A stretch of 64,000 nucleotides of DNA from Chitinophaga horti (GCF_022867795.2 NZ_CP107006.1:3596001-3660000); one strand, 5' to 3'. Counted from the first letter of the stretch, positions 50,571 to 59,705 are shown. The notes: a model not told the origin generated them from the sequence alone. Translations and numbers: made by a program.

Positions 50571-51761
50571 TTAGTGAATACCGCGGAACAGGCGGCTCCA
50601 GCGGATGCCGTCTTTACCATAACTCATCCAGATAAGCCAGGCTTTGCCCACTACGTGATCTTCCGGCACAAAACCCCAATAGCGGCTATCGAGTGAGTTG
50701 TTGCGGTTATCACCCATCATCCAGTAATAGTTCATTTTAAAGGTGTACTGGTCGGTAGCCTGACCATTTACATAGAACCCTCCGTTCTTCTCTTCCAGGG
50801 TGTTGCCTTCGTACACACCGATGATGCGGCGGTAGAATGCGATGTTGGAAGCGCTCAGTTTAATAGTGGCACCTTTCTTTGGCACCCAGATCGGGCCAAA
50901 GTTATCGCCGTTCCAGCCCAGCGCAGTGTCATGCGGGAACATGGAATCGGGGTTAGGTTCAGCTACACCGGGTTCGTAACGCAGGTACGGTTGTACATTT
51001 ACTACCGCAGGTTTCATCTGCTGCAATACAGGTACGTTCTCTGTCGTTAAATTGTATACAAAATTGTTGTTGCCAACAAAACTGCCGTCGATATTGTCTA
51101 CACCCATTTCCTCGAGGCGGGTGCGGTTCAGTTCACTGCCTGATGTGGTAACGATGTACATATGTTCACTCTGCGGCGGTACAGGCGCAGGCTGACCATT
51201 CACGTACACCACCGTGTTGATCATTTTCACCGAATCGCCACCGATGGCAATACAGCGTTTAATATAGTTTTCGCGTTTATCTACCGGTCGGGAAGTTACC
51301 TTGTAATCCTGCCACACCTTTTCGCGACCTTCGGCACGTACCAGCGCATAATAGCTCTGGTCCTGCTTTTCGAGGGCAACCGTATCGCCTTCGGGGAAGT
51401 TGAATACCACTACGTCGTTCCGTTTAACGTCGGTAAAGCCCCACCAGCGGCGGTATTTCCACTGCACCGCTTCGGAATAAGCTTTGCTGTATTTGGTGAA
51501 AGGGAGGGTGTGATGAGTAAAAGGCACCGCCAGCGGCGTCATCGGTACGCGCGGGCCATAGCTGATCTTGCTCACGAAGAGAAAGTCGTTCACGAGGAGC
51601 GTTTTCTCCATAGAAGGAGTAGGAATGGTGTAAGCTTCAAAAATGAAAGTACGGATCAGCGTGGCTGCGATGATCGCAAAAACAGCCGCGTCGATCCACT
51701 CGCGTAGGGGCGACTTCTTTTTCTGCTGTCCATCTTTCTTTCTCCAAAATGCAAGATTCAT
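50571..51761 (-). CDS. lepB: Signal peptidase I
   Basis: Membrane serine protease that removes signal peptides from exported proteins. The 396-aa product is the long Bacteroidota form. One N-terminal membrane helix (about 24-45), catalytic S50 in PTPSMEKTL and general base K168 in YIKRCIAIGGDSV; the GDNRNNSLDSRYWGFVPEDHVVGKA box is near the C terminus. The inserted region between about 190 and 320 is typical of this phylum. A TATATTTG box lies 39 bp upstream. Confidence 0.96.
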   Translation of the reverse strand: MNLAFWRKKDGQQKKKSPLREWIDAAVFAIIAATLIRTFIFEAYTIPTPSMEKTLLVNDFLFVSKISYGPRVPMTPLAVPFTHHTLPFTKYSKAYSEAVQWKYRRWWGFTDVKRNDVVVFNFPEGDTVALEKQDQSYYALVRAEGREKVWQDYKVTSRPVDKRENYIKRCIAIGGDSVKMINTVVYVNGQPAPVPPQSEHMYIVTTSGSELNRTRLEEMGVDNIDGSFVGNNNFVYNLTTENVPVLQQMKPAVVNVQPYLRYEPGVAEPNPDSMFPHDTALGWNGDNFGPIWVPKKGATIKLSASNIAFYRRIIGVYEGNTLEEKNGGFYVNGQATDQYTFKMNYYWMMGDNRNNSLDSRYWGFVPEDHVVGKAWLIWMSYGKDGIRWSRLFRGIH

Positions 51762-51799
51762 TCGGTGACTTTTAGTTGTAGTTTAAGTGCTTTAAGCAA

Positions 51800-51807
51800 C
51801 AAATATA
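51800..51807 (-). promoter_or_regulatory. -7 element for lepB
   Basis: The minus strand reads TATATTTG, a perfect consensus match 39 bp before the lepB start. Confidence 0.6.
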
Positions 51808-51906
51808 ATATTCTGTTAATTCTAACCAGCTTTATCCAATATAAAGTTTTCATAAAACCGTGAAAAGGCATAAAAAAATACCACGTTCGTTCAACTTCTT
51901 AAGTTA

Positions 51907-51914
51907 TATTTTTG
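51907..51914 (+). promoter_or_regulatory. -7 element for the MerR gene
   Basis: TATTTTTG matches TAnnTTTG. It overlaps an in-frame TTG at 51912, so that TTG cannot be the start and the TTG at 51936 is preferred. Confidence 0.55.
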
Positions 51915-51935
51915 TTTAATTCTACACGTATTACT

Positions 51936-52824
51936 TTGAACAGTTTTTCCATAAAAGATATTGAATTGCTCACCGGCATCAAAGCCCACACCATCCGGGT
52001 GTGGGAGCAGCGCTATAACCTGCTGAAGCCGAAGCGTAAGGATACAAATCACCGGGTGTACGACAACGACGATCTTAAACACATTATGCGCGTATCTTAC
52101 CTGTACCACCGCGGTGTTAAAATTTCCAAGATCGCGGAGATGACGGAAGACGAGATCCGCCACCGCTCGCTGGAAGAAAAGATTTCCGAAGATCTGTTCC
52201 AACCCTTTAGCAACCAGCTGGTAGAAGCCATGATCGACTTTGACCAGCAGCGATTTGAAAAGGTGTTTAACAATGCCCTGCTGCGATTTGGCTTCGAGAA
52301 AACGATCCTGCAGGTGATTTACCCGTTCCTGCAGCGCGTGGGGCTGCTTTGGCTCAACGACTGCGTTAATCCCGCACAGGAACACTTTGCTTCGCTGATC
52401 GTGCGCAAGAAAATGATGGTGGCTATCGACGGGCTGGAGCTACCGCGCGACAACACACCGAATCAATTCCTGCTCTTTTTGCCGGAAGGTGAGTATCACG
52501 AAATCCCCCTCCTCTTTATACAATATTTGCTGAAACAAAACGGCAGCCAGGTGGTAAACCTCGGCCCGAGTGTGCCTCTGGAAGACCTTAAGTTCTTCAC
52601 GGACCGCCGCCGCGTTACGCATATCTACACACATATGCTCACTTGTTTCGATCATAAAGACATGGACGCCTACCTGCAACAGATGGCCGGGATGTTCCCG
52701 GATGTACACATTATTGTATCCGGACCGCAAACGGAGCGCATTGCGCATACCTTGCCCGCCAACATCAGCGCGTTACATTCGCTGGATGAAATACTGGAAT
52801 TTACGAAAGGAAAAAAGCAGTTAG
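51936..52824 (+). CDS. MerR-family regulator with B12-binding-like domain; stop codon lost, probable frameshift
   Basis: N-terminal MerR helix-turn-helix (MNSFSIKDIELLTGIKAHTIRVWEQRYNLLKPKR) and a C-terminal cobalamin-binding-like region (cap helices about 85-170, Rossmann-like about 175-290), as in LitR/CarH-type regulators; the B12-ligand histidine motif is not clear. TTG start. Family members end near LDEILEFTKGK. Here the frame instead stays open to 53597, running antisense through the hydrolase gene. Removing one A from the run 52811-52816 would give a stop at 52822-52824, the end used here. Either the sequence has a one-base error or the protein is 554 aa. Confidence 0.75.
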
Positions 52825-53480
52825 TTCGCGAGCGACTCGCGGAGGATCGCATTGATCTCTGCTGCGCGATTCAGTACCATGAAGTGTCCGCCGCCATTAA
52901 TGCGGTGCGTCGGCTGCAGGTAACGGATCGGGAAGGGACGATCTTTGGTGCCGTGTATATGCACGACGGATTCGGGCATCCATTCATTTTTCCACTGGCA
53001 GATCACACACATCGCCCAGCGGGTGTAGGCGTAATCTTTTTTAGCCAGGTACTCGCGCACCAGTTGCAGTTCATACTTTGTTTTCGTTTGCAGGAAAAAC
53101 TCCACGATGAGGCGCCGCCGGCCAAACAGGAGACTGTCGGGCATTTTGCGGAGTACGAATTTGGAGAAGAGATTGTAGCTATAGTAAGGCGGCCGCTCTT
53201 TCTTATGTTTGATACTCGAGAGCAGGATCACCTGTTGTGCATTGACGATGCGCGCAATTTCCACACACATCATACCGCCGAAAGAAAGTCCGAGAAGAAT
53301 GGGGTTATCATGTTTGATTTCCTGCGCCATGCGTGCAGCGTATTCCGCGATGGATTCGTCGGCACTGGCAGGTTTAATCCAGGGCAGGTAATGCGTTTCA
53401 TACCCTTCAGGAAACTCAAGGTTGCCAAATACACGGCCATCTGCCCCCAGGCCGCTGATCATGTAGATATGTTTACTCAT
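52821..53480 (-). CDS. Alpha/beta hydrolase
   Basis: A 219-aa hydrolase with nucleophile elbow GLSFGGM, acidic residue in HGTKDRPFP and histidine in GGGHFMV, and an oxyanion-region start (YMISGLGADGRVF). Esterase or lipase-like; substrate unknown. Its start overlaps the end of the sigma-54 response regulator gene by 8 bp, so the two are coupled. Its 3' end meets the MerR gene tail-to-tail. Confidence 0.87.
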   Translation of the reverse strand: MSKHIYMISGLGADGRVFGNLEFPEGYETHYLPWIKPASADESIAEYAARMAQEIKHDNPILLGLSFGGMMCVEIARIVNAQQVILLSSIKHKKERPPYYSYNLFSKFVLRKMPDSLLFGRRRLIVEFFLQTKTKYELQLVREYLAKKDYAYTRWAMCVICQWKNEWMPESVVHIHGTKDRPFPIRYLQPTHRINGGGHFMVLNRAAEINAILRESLAN

Positions 53481-54849
53481 CGTCTGCCCCGGATTTTTTT
53501 ATCCCGTAGCGTTCCAGCTTGTTATATAAGTGACTTCTCTGTATGCCGAGTTCCTGCGCGGTATGCGTCATGTTCCAGGCGTTCTTGCGTAGCATGAACT
53601 CAATGAAAATGCGCTCTACCTCTTCGCGAAACTCGTGCAGCCGGTTAAAGTCTAACAGCTCGTCACTCAGGTAGTTGCTTTTTTTGTCGTGATTCGGCAC
53701 TACGTAATTGTCAACATCATCGGCCACGATCGTTTTGCCCGAAAGGATCACCAATCGTTCCACCACGTTACGCAGTTCCCGGATGTTGCCCGTCCAGTTA
53801 TGCGCCTGCAACGCCTTGATCGCGTCTTTGTCCACCTGCTTACGCGCAGTGCCATACTCATTGCAGATGCCGTCGAGGAAGTGTTCTACCAGCAACGGAA
53901 TATCTTCTTTACGGTCGTTCAGCGAAGGCACGTGGATCAGGATCACACTTAAACGGTGGTATAAGTCGAGGCGGAAGTTTTTGTCTTCCACTTCTTTCAG
54001 CAGATCTTTATTGGTAGCGGCTACCACCCTTACGTCCACACTAATCTCTTTATCACCGCCCACGCGGGTAATTTTGCCTTCCTGTAAAGCACGCAGCACT
54101 TTGGCCTGTGCACTCAGGCTCATATCGCCTATTTCATCGAGAAACAGCGTACCGCCGCTGGCCTGCTCGAACTTACCGATGCGTTGTTTCACGGCGGAAG
54201 TAAAGGAGCCTTTCTCATGACCAAACAGTTCACTTTCGATCAGTTCGCCGGGGATGGCGGCACAGTTCACCTCCACCATCGGACCGCTGTTGCGGTTGCT
54301 GTGGGCGTGAATCCAACGGGCTACCACTTCTTTACCCACCCCGTTTTCGCCGGTGATGAGTACGCGTGCGTCCGTAGGGGCTACTTTCTGAATGGTGTCT
54401 TTAATCTTCAGGATCGCAGACGCTTCGCCGATCATTTCCGGGGTTTTGTTCACCTTCTTACGCAGCGTTTTGGTTTCGGCCACCAGCGTGGTTTTGTCCA
54501 TCGCGTTACGCAGCGTGATCAGTAAACGGTTTAAGTCCGGCGGTTTGGAAATATAGTCGTACGCGCCTTTTTTTACCGCCTCTACCGCGGTATCGATATT
54601 ACCGTGGCCCGATACCATTACGATGGGCACGTCTGGATTGATTTCTTTTGCTTTTTCGAGGAACTCGAGGCCGTCCATTTTAGGCATCTTAATATCGCAG
54701 AGCACCGCGTCATACGATTTGCCCTGGAACATCTTAAAACCCTCTGCGCCGTCGGCCGCTTCATCTATCTTATACCCTTCATAGGTAAGAATTTCCGAAA
54801 GCGTTTTACGGATACTTTTTTCATCGTCGATAATCAGGATATTGGCCAT
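53473..54849 (-). CDS. Sigma-54-dependent response regulator (NtrC family)
   Basis: A 458-aa activator: receiver domain 1-120 with phosphorylation site D52 (LCDIKMPKMDG), AAA+ domain about 140-375 with Walker A GENGVGKE and Walker B GGTLFLDEIGD, and a Fis-type DNA-binding helix-turn-helix at the end (MTHTAQELGIQRSHLYNKLERYGI). The sigma-54 contact loop reads GSFTSA instead of the usual GAFTGA. No sensor kinase is adjacent. It is coupled to the downstream hydrolase gene. The gap 54850-55086 shows no firm feature. Confidence 0.95.
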   Translation of the reverse strand: MANILIIDDEKSIRKTLSEILTYEGYKIDEAADGAEGFKMFQGKSYDAVLCDIKMPKMDGLEFLEKAKEINPDVPIVMVSGHGNIDTAVEAVKKGAYDYISKPPDLNRLLITLRNAMDKTTLVAETKTLRKKVNKTPEMIGEASAILKIKDTIQKVAPTDARVLITGENGVGKEVVARWIHAHSNRNSGPMVEVNCAAIPGELIESELFGHEKGSFTSAVKQRIGKFEQASGGTLFLDEIGDMSLSAQAKVLRALQEGKITRVGGDKEISVDVRVVAATNKDLLKEVEDKNFRLDLYHRLSVILIHVPSLNDRKEDIPLLVEHFLDGICNEYGTARKQVDKDAIKALQAHNWTGNIRELRNVVERLVILSGKTIVADDVDNYVVPNHDKKSNYLSDELLDFNRLHEFREEVERIFIEFMLRKNAWNMTHTAQELGIQRSHLYNKLERYGIKKSGADDE

Positions 54850-55086
54850 AGTGTGCTGTCCATTATATTAAACAGTGCCAAAAATAACACAATGCGATTA
54901 AATAGCCGTTAAAAGTCTTTTTTTTGCTGATACACGTGTTACGCCGGCGAAGTTATAACGTAAAAGCAACCTGAATATTGAAGCTGTTAGCCCCGGTTTG
55001 TGAAAGGATTTGGCAAAAGTCTACCAACTTTACAGACTTAAAGACTAACTTTATCATACAGCACCAAGAAGGTAACTGTTCCATAT

Positions 55087-55902
55087 ATGAAAGATTTACT
55101 GCAACAACTCAGATTGCGGCATGCCGAAGCTGCGGCCAACGCGTACCCGTCGACCGACATGGTGAACGCCTTCAGTAACAACTTCATCAACTGGTTATTC
55201 CCGGAGCATACCGGCCAGGTGATGGAAGCTTCGCAGCTGGAGGTTTATCCCGCAGTCCTTGAGCACCAGCTCACTACCCTGCTGCAGGGCATGCAGCAGC
55301 GCCTGCCCGGCGATGCCGCGGAATTAAGCCGTCAGTTCATGGCCCAGGCGCCGGGTATTTATGAAGACCTGACCAAAGACGCCGAAGCCATATTGCAGGG
55401 CGACCCAGCCGCCACCTGCCTGTACGAAGTGATACGCGCCTACCCCGGCTTTCATGCCATTGCCGCGTACCGCGTAGCCCATGCACTGCACCTGCTGCAG
55501 GTACCGCTGCTGCCGCGTATTATTACTGAAACCGCGCATACCCGCACCGGTATTGACATACACCCGGCCGCTGTAATTGCGCCGTACTTCTGCATTGACC
55601 ATGGTACGGGCATCGTGATTGGCGAAACCACCATCATTGGCAGTCACGTGAAGTTATACCAGGGTGTAACCCTCGGGGCGCTGAGTATCGATAAGTCGAT
55701 GGCAAAAGACAAGCGCCATCCGACAATTGAAGACCATGTAGTCATTTACGCCGGCACTACCATACTTGGTGGTAAAACGGTAATAGGACATCATAGCGTA
55801 GTAGGGGGAAACGTGTGGCTCACTAAATCTGTGGCGCCCCTCTCCCGGATTTATTATAAAGCAGACGGCACGATAAACGTGATCGAAAACAAGGTAGTAT
55901 AA
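55087..55902 (+). CDS. cysE: Serine O-acetyltransferase
   Basis: Makes O-acetylserine from serine and acetyl-CoA, the first step of cysteine synthesis. The 271-aa product has an N-terminal helical domain (about 1-150) and a left-handed hexapeptide-repeat domain (HPAAVIAPYFCIDHGTGIVIG, HVKLYQGVTLGAL, KRHPTIEDHVVIYAGTTILGG) with the catalytic His-Asp region in DHGTG. cysM follows after one base, giving a two-gene cysteine operon. No cysteine-responsive element was recognised upstream. Confidence 0.95.
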   Translation: MKDLLQQLRLRHAEAAANAYPSTDMVNAFSNNFINWLFPEHTGQVMEASQLEVYPAVLEHQLTTLLQGMQQRLPGDAAELSRQFMAQAPGIYEDLTKDAEAILQGDPAATCLYEVIRAYPGFHAIAAYRVAHALHLLQVPLLPRIITETAHTRTGIDIHPAAVIAPYFCIDHGTGIVIGETTIIGSHVKLYQGVTLGALSIDKSMAKDKRHPTIEDHVVIYAGTTILGGKTVIGHHSVVGGNVWLTKSVAPLSRIYYKADGTINVIENKVV

Positions 55903-55903
55903 T

Positions 55904-56785
55904 ATGAGATCCATCCTCGACCTGGTGGGCAACACGCCCATGGTAGCACTCAAACATATTCCGGTGAACCCGAACGTGACCATTTACGCCAAACTGGAGG
56001 GTCACAATCCCGGCGGCAGCGTAAAAGACCGGGCTGCCTACGGCATGATCAAAGGCGCCCTGGATCGTGGTGAACTGAAGCCCGGCATGAAGCTGATAGA
56101 AGCCACCAGTGGCAATACCGGCATTGCCCTCGCCATGATCGCCAACCTTTTTGGCGTAGAGATCGAGATCGTGATGCCCGAGGATGCGACCAAAGAACGG
56201 GTGCTGAGCATGGAAGCCTTCGGTGCTAAAGTTGTGCTTACCGCGAAAGAGGCTTCTATGGAGGGGGCGATAGACTATGCGAACGAGCAGCTCGCCAAAG
56301 GCGGCTACTTCAACCTGAACCAGTTCGCCAACCCCGATAACCACGGCGCCCACTACCGCAGCACCGGCCCCGAGATCTGGCGCGACACCAACGGCCAGGT
56401 GACCCACTTTGTAAGCGCCATGGGAACTACCGGCACCATTATGGGCGTATCCCGTTTCTTAAAAGAACAGAACCCGAAAGTCCAGATCGTAGGCTGCCAG
56501 CCGACCGACGGCTCTAAGATCCCCGGCATCCGCAAATGGCCGGAAGCTTACCTCCCCAAGATATTCGACCGCTCCCGTGTAGACCGCATCATGGACATCT
56601 CCGAAGCCGACGCCCGCACCATGGCCCGCCGCCTGGCCCGCGAAGAAGCCATCTTCTGCGGCATGAGCAGCGGTGGCGCCGTATCTGCCGCCGTAAAGCT
56701 GGCGGAGGAACTGGAGCATGGGACGATTGTTTGTATTATTTGCGATAAGGGGGACCGGTATTTGTCGACGGATTTGTTTGCTTAG
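55904..56785 (+). CDS. cysM: Cysteine synthase B (O-acetylserine sulfhydrylase)
   Basis: PLP enzyme that makes cysteine from O-acetylserine and sulfide or thiosulfate. The 293-aa product has PLP lysine K41 (GGSVKDRAAY), the substrate loop TSGNTGIAL and the phosphate-binding GTTGTIMG. The short length and the EGHNPGGSVKDRAA signature favour CysM over CysK. Its ATG lies one base after the cysE stop. Confidence 0.94.
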   Translation: MRSILDLVGNTPMVALKHIPVNPNVTIYAKLEGHNPGGSVKDRAAYGMIKGALDRGELKPGMKLIEATSGNTGIALAMIANLFGVEIEIVMPEDATKERVLSMEAFGAKVVLTAKEASMEGAIDYANEQLAKGGYFNLNQFANPDNHGAHYRSTGPEIWRDTNGQVTHFVSAMGTTGTIMGVSRFLKEQNPKVQIVGCQPTDGSKIPGIRKWPEAYLPKIFDRSRVDRIMDISEADARTMARRLAREEAIFCGMSSGGAVSAAVKLAEELEHGTIVCIICDKGDRYLSTDLFA

Positions 56786-56803
56786 TCGCTGACAGGGCGT
56801 TGC

Positions 56804-56833
56804 CGCTGAAGTGAGTGACACAACGGCGGCTGA
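56804..56833. repeat. Dispersed intergenic repeat, compact copy
   Basis: Carries CGCTGAAGTGAGTGA directly joined to GAGTGACACAACGG... (sharing GAGTGA), the same two blocks that are 222 bp apart at 9817-10074. It starts 18 bp after the cysM stop. Confidence 0.75.
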
Positions 56834-56931
56834 TCAGAACCCCTGAAGCTTGCCTCACCTCTCTAAAACATCCTATTCATCAGCATTTCCGGGAAATGAC
56901 ACCCTTTAGACTCAAGCCAGGAAGGAGCTTA

Positions 56932-56964
56932 GCCCTTTCCGGGCCCTTTCGGGGCCCTTTCCGC
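56932..56964. repeat. Three tandem 11-bp repeats (GCCCTTTCCGG)
   Basis: Units at 56932, 56943 and 56954 read GCCCTTTCCGG, GCCCTTTCGGG and GCCCTTTCCGC. They lie between the dispersed repeat and the Fic remnant. Nothing else was recognised in 56834-57008. Confidence 0.8.
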
Positions 56965-57008
56965 AGGTTATTCGACGCATGGTTTGCGTAGATTAATTTG
57001 CGGGTGCG

Positions 57009-57184
57009 TCGATAAGATGCTGGACGGCTTCCGGGAAAAACTCACTTCCTCAAAATGGGGGCTGATCATGAAAGTATCGCAGGATACTGCCGTACGCGAC
57101 ATCCAGGACTTGCTGGAACGCGGCCTGCTCGAGAAATGCGAGCCTGGCGGCAGAAGCACGAGTTACGTTTTGCGCGAACCATAA
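57009..57184 (+). pseudogene. C-terminal remnant of a Fic-family protein
   Basis: The readable part (VDKMLDGFREKLTSSKW then MKVSQDTAVRDIQDLLERG, LEKCEPGGRSTSYVL) matches the C-terminal winged-helix end of DUF4172-type Fic AMP-transferases as I know them. The catalytic HPFxxGNG domain is missing: the upstream sequence is repeats, not coding. It is therefore a decayed fragment, or less likely a stand-alone winged-helix peptide of about 58 aa. Confidence 0.65.
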
Positions 57185-57211
57185 AAAAAGGCCGCTCCTC
57201 CCGGAACGGCC
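57182..57211 (-). terminator. Rho-independent terminator of pdhB
   Basis: On the minus strand AGGCCG and inner TCC pair with CGGCCT and GGA (57206-57211 with 57189-57194), followed by a seven-T run. Confidence 0.9.
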
Positions 57212-57236
57212 TCTCTTATATCGTCAACTTTGCAGT

Positions 57237-58220
57237 TTACTTCTTCATGTACATTACTTCCTTCACCAGTTTCACGGTACGCTCGATATCAGGCAGGTAC
57301 AGTTTTACCAGGTTGGGGGCGTAGTGCATAGGTGCATCTACGGCAGTGATACGGCGGATAGGAGCATCCAGGTAGTCAAAGCCTTCTTTCTGAATGCGGT
57401 AGCTGATCTCGGAAGAGATGCTGGCGAATGGCCACTGCTCTTCTACGATCACCAGGCGGTTGGTCTTTTTAACAGACTCCAGGATGGTGAACCAATCCAG
57501 CGGACGGATGGTACGAAGGTCGATCACTTCTGCTTCGATACCCTCTTTTGCCAGTTCCTCAGCGGCGCCGAGGGCTACTTTCATCATTTTATTGAAAGAA
57601 ACGATGGTTACATCACGGCCGGCGCGTTTGATGTCGGCTTTACCGATCGGGATGATATATTCCTCTTCAGGAACATCGCCCATATCGCCGTACATCTGCT
57701 CACTTTCCATGAAAACAACCGGATCGTCGTCGCGGATAGCTGCTTTCAGCAGGCCTTTAGCATCGTATGGGTTAGATACGGAAATCACTTTAAGACCCGG
57801 AATGTTGGCATAATAGCTTTCGAAGGCTGTGGAGTGTTGGGCACCGAGCTGACCGGCAGAACCGTTCGGTCCGCGGAAAACGATCGGGCAACCTACCTGG
57901 CCACCGCTCATGGCGAGCATTTTGGAGGCAGTGTTCAGGATCTGGTCCAGCGCCAGTACGGCGAAGTTCCAGGTCATAAATTCCAATACAGGACGCAGGC
58001 CGTTTTGCGCTGCACCTACGCCGATGGCAGTAAAGCCTAACTCCGCGATCGGTGTGTCAATTACACGTTTAGGACCAAATTCGTCCAGCATTCCCTGGCT
58101 CACTTTATAGGCACCGTTGTATTCTGCCACTTCTTCTCCCATGAGGAATACGCGGTCATCCCGGCGCATTTCTTCCTGCAGGGCTTCCCTTAAGGCTTGT
58201 CTGAAAGCTATCTGACGCAT
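57237..58220 (-). CDS. pdhB: Pyruvate dehydrogenase E1 component, beta subunit
   Basis: Half of the thiamine-diphosphate-dependent E1 heterotetramer that decarboxylates pyruvate and acetylates E2. The 327-aa product has the family start [35 protein letters not shown], the substrate-channel block [21 protein letters not shown] and [20 protein letters not shown], and the C-terminal transketolase domain. No alpha subunit or E3 is adjacent; the E2 at 13.4 kb may be its partner. It is preceded by a good promoter. Confidence 0.95.
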   Translation of the reverse strand: MRQIAFRQALREALQEEMRRDDRVFLMGEEVAEYNGAYKVSQGMLDEFGPKRVIDTPIAELGFTAIGVGAAQNGLRPVLEFMTWNFAVLALDQILNTASKMLAMSGGQVGCPIVFRGPNGSAGQLGAQHSTAFESYYANIPGLKVISVSNPYDAKGLLKAAIRDDDPVVFMESEQMYGDMGDVPEEEYIIPIGKADIKRAGRDVTIVSFNKMMKVALGAAEELAKEGIEAEVIDLRTIRPLDWFTILESVKKTNRLVIVEEQWPFASISSEISYRIQKEGFDYLDAPIRRITAVDAPMHYAPNLVKLYLPDIERTVKLVKEVMYMKK

Positions 58221-58270
58221 TTGCTTAGTAATAAGTTATGAACGTTAATTGCCACTCTAAAAATGGTAGG

Positions 58271-58301
58271 CAAAAATATTGTTTGTTGACGAAAAAGCAA
58301 A
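58271..58301 (-). promoter_or_regulatory. Promoter of pdhB
   Basis: On the minus strand TTTG (58301-58298) is followed after 19 bases by TATTTTTG (58278-58271), an exact match to the Bacteroidota promoter, with a leader of about 43 bases. Confidence 0.75.
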
Positions 58302-58335
58302 CATTATTGTTCAAATATGTTAATCGGATACGATA

Positions 58336-59508
58336 TTATACCCTTTCGATGATCATCGCACTGGCTCCGCCACCACCATTACAGATGCCCGCAACGCCAT
58401 ATCTGCCCTTGTTATGTTGCAGGATGGAGGTAAGGGTGATGAGGATGCGCGCACCGCTGCAACCGATCGGGTGACCCATAGAAACGGCGCCGCCCCAAAC
58501 GTTCAGCTGCTCGCTGCCCAGGCCCAGCTCCTGCTGGTTAGCCATGGCCACGCACGAAAACGCTTCGTTGATCTCGGCAAAGTCCATATCGGTGATTTCC
58601 AGCTTGGCCTTACCCAACGCGCGGTTGATCGCTTTTACCGGGGTGGTGGTGAACCACTCGGGGGCCTGTGAGGCGTCGGCGAAACTTACGATACGGGCGA
58701 GCGGGGTCAGGTTATATTCTTTTAGTACGTCTTCGCTTACCAGCACTACGGCGGCAGCGCCATCGTTCAGGTTAGAGGCGTTGGCGGCGGTGATCGTTCC
58801 TTCTTTTACGAAGGTGGGCTTCAGGCTGGGGATCTTGTCGAAGTTTACCTTCTTCACGTCCTCGTCCTCACTCACCACCACAGTTTGTTTACCGGTAATT
58901 TCCACCGGGGCGATCTCGCCTACGAAATAACCTTTCTCCTGGGCGGCGGCGGCTCTTTTATAGCTCTGTACCGCGTAGGCGTCCTGGTCTTCGCGGGTAA
59001 ATTTATAAGTAGATGCGCATAATTCGCCGGCATTGCCCATATGATAATCCTGGTACGGGTCCCACAGGCCGTCGCGGATAATACCGTCGGTGATGGCGCC
59101 ATGTCCCAGGCGGTAGCCGTTACGGGCTTTGTCGAGGTAGTAAGGCACATTGCTCATACTTTCCATGCCGCCGGCTACAACGATCTCGTTGTCGCCCAGC
59201 ATAATGCTCTGTGCGCCAAGCATGATCGCCTTCATGCCAGAGGCGCATACTTTATTTACGGTGGTGCAGGGCACATTTACCGGGAACCCGGCGTAAATGC
59301 TGGCCTGGTTAGCAGGCGCCTGTCCCAGGTTGGCGCTGATCACGTTGCCCATAAATACTTCCTGTACTTTGTCGGGCGTTAAACCAGACCGCTGAAGGGC
59401 GGCTTTCATAACGCCGGCTCCCAGCTGGGTGGCCGATAACGAGGAGAGGCTTCCGTTGAAACTGCCAATCGGGGTACGTGCAACTGCTGCGATAAAAACT
59501 TCTTTCAT
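58336..59508 (-). CDS. Acetyl-CoA C-acyltransferase (thiolase)
   Basis: A 390-aa thiolase. Nucleophile C88 (NKVCASGMKA), the EINEAFSC motif, and the C-terminal GHPIGCSGAR with catalytic histidine and cysteine are all present. It can condense or cleave acyl-CoA; the length and sequence are closer to acetoacetyl-CoA thiolase, but direction and chain length are not decided. No other fatty-acid oxidation gene is adjacent. Confidence 0.93.
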   Translation of the reverse strand: MKEVFIAAVARTPIGSFNGSLSSLSATQLGAGVMKAALQRSGLTPDKVQEVFMGNVISANLGQAPANQASIYAGFPVNVPCTTVNKVCASGMKAIMLGAQSIMLGDNEIVVAGGMESMSNVPYYLDKARNGYRLGHGAITDGIIRDGLWDPYQDYHMGNAGELCASTYKFTREDQDAYAVQSYKRAAAAQEKGYFVGEIAPVEITGKQTVVVSEDEDVKKVNFDKIPSLKPTFVKEGTITAANASNLNDGAAAVVLVSEDVLKEYNLTPLARIVSFADASQAPEWFTTTPVKAINRALGKAKLEITDMDFAEINEAFSCVAMANQQELGLGSEQLNVWGGAVSMGHPIGCSGARILITLTSILQHNKGRYGVAGICNGGGGASAMIIERV

Positions 59509-59533
59509 GTATGGTTTTCTTTTTAAAAGCTTC

Positions 59534-59541
59534 CAAATTTA
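59534..59541 (-). promoter_or_regulatory. -7 element for the thiolase gene
   Basis: The minus strand reads TAAATTTG, matching TAnnTTTG, 26 bp before the start. No clear -33 box. Confidence 0.5.
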
Positions 59542-59678
59542 GGGAAACGGAAATTGTGTTGAGGCGATTGTGGATAGAAGGTTTTTAACTAACGCGATGT
59601 TTGATTAGTGCATCGCTAAGATTTGCGAAGGTTTTTAGATAGCGGTTGAGCGGATGGGGGCCTATGCCAACTTTTCCT

Positions 59679-59686
59679 TAAGTTTG
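59679..59686 (+). promoter_or_regulatory. -7 element for dnaG
   Basis: TAAGTTTG matches TAnnTTTG 20 bp before the dnaG TTG start, leaving a very short leader. Confidence 0.5.
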
Positions 59687-59705
59687 CAGTTCGACTTCCC
59701 GGCCC

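Noticed and set aside
53598-54849. Plus-strand frames antisense to the response regulator (up to 170 codons)
   Set aside because: Shadows of the NtrC-family gene, which has complete receiver, AAA+ and Fis domains.
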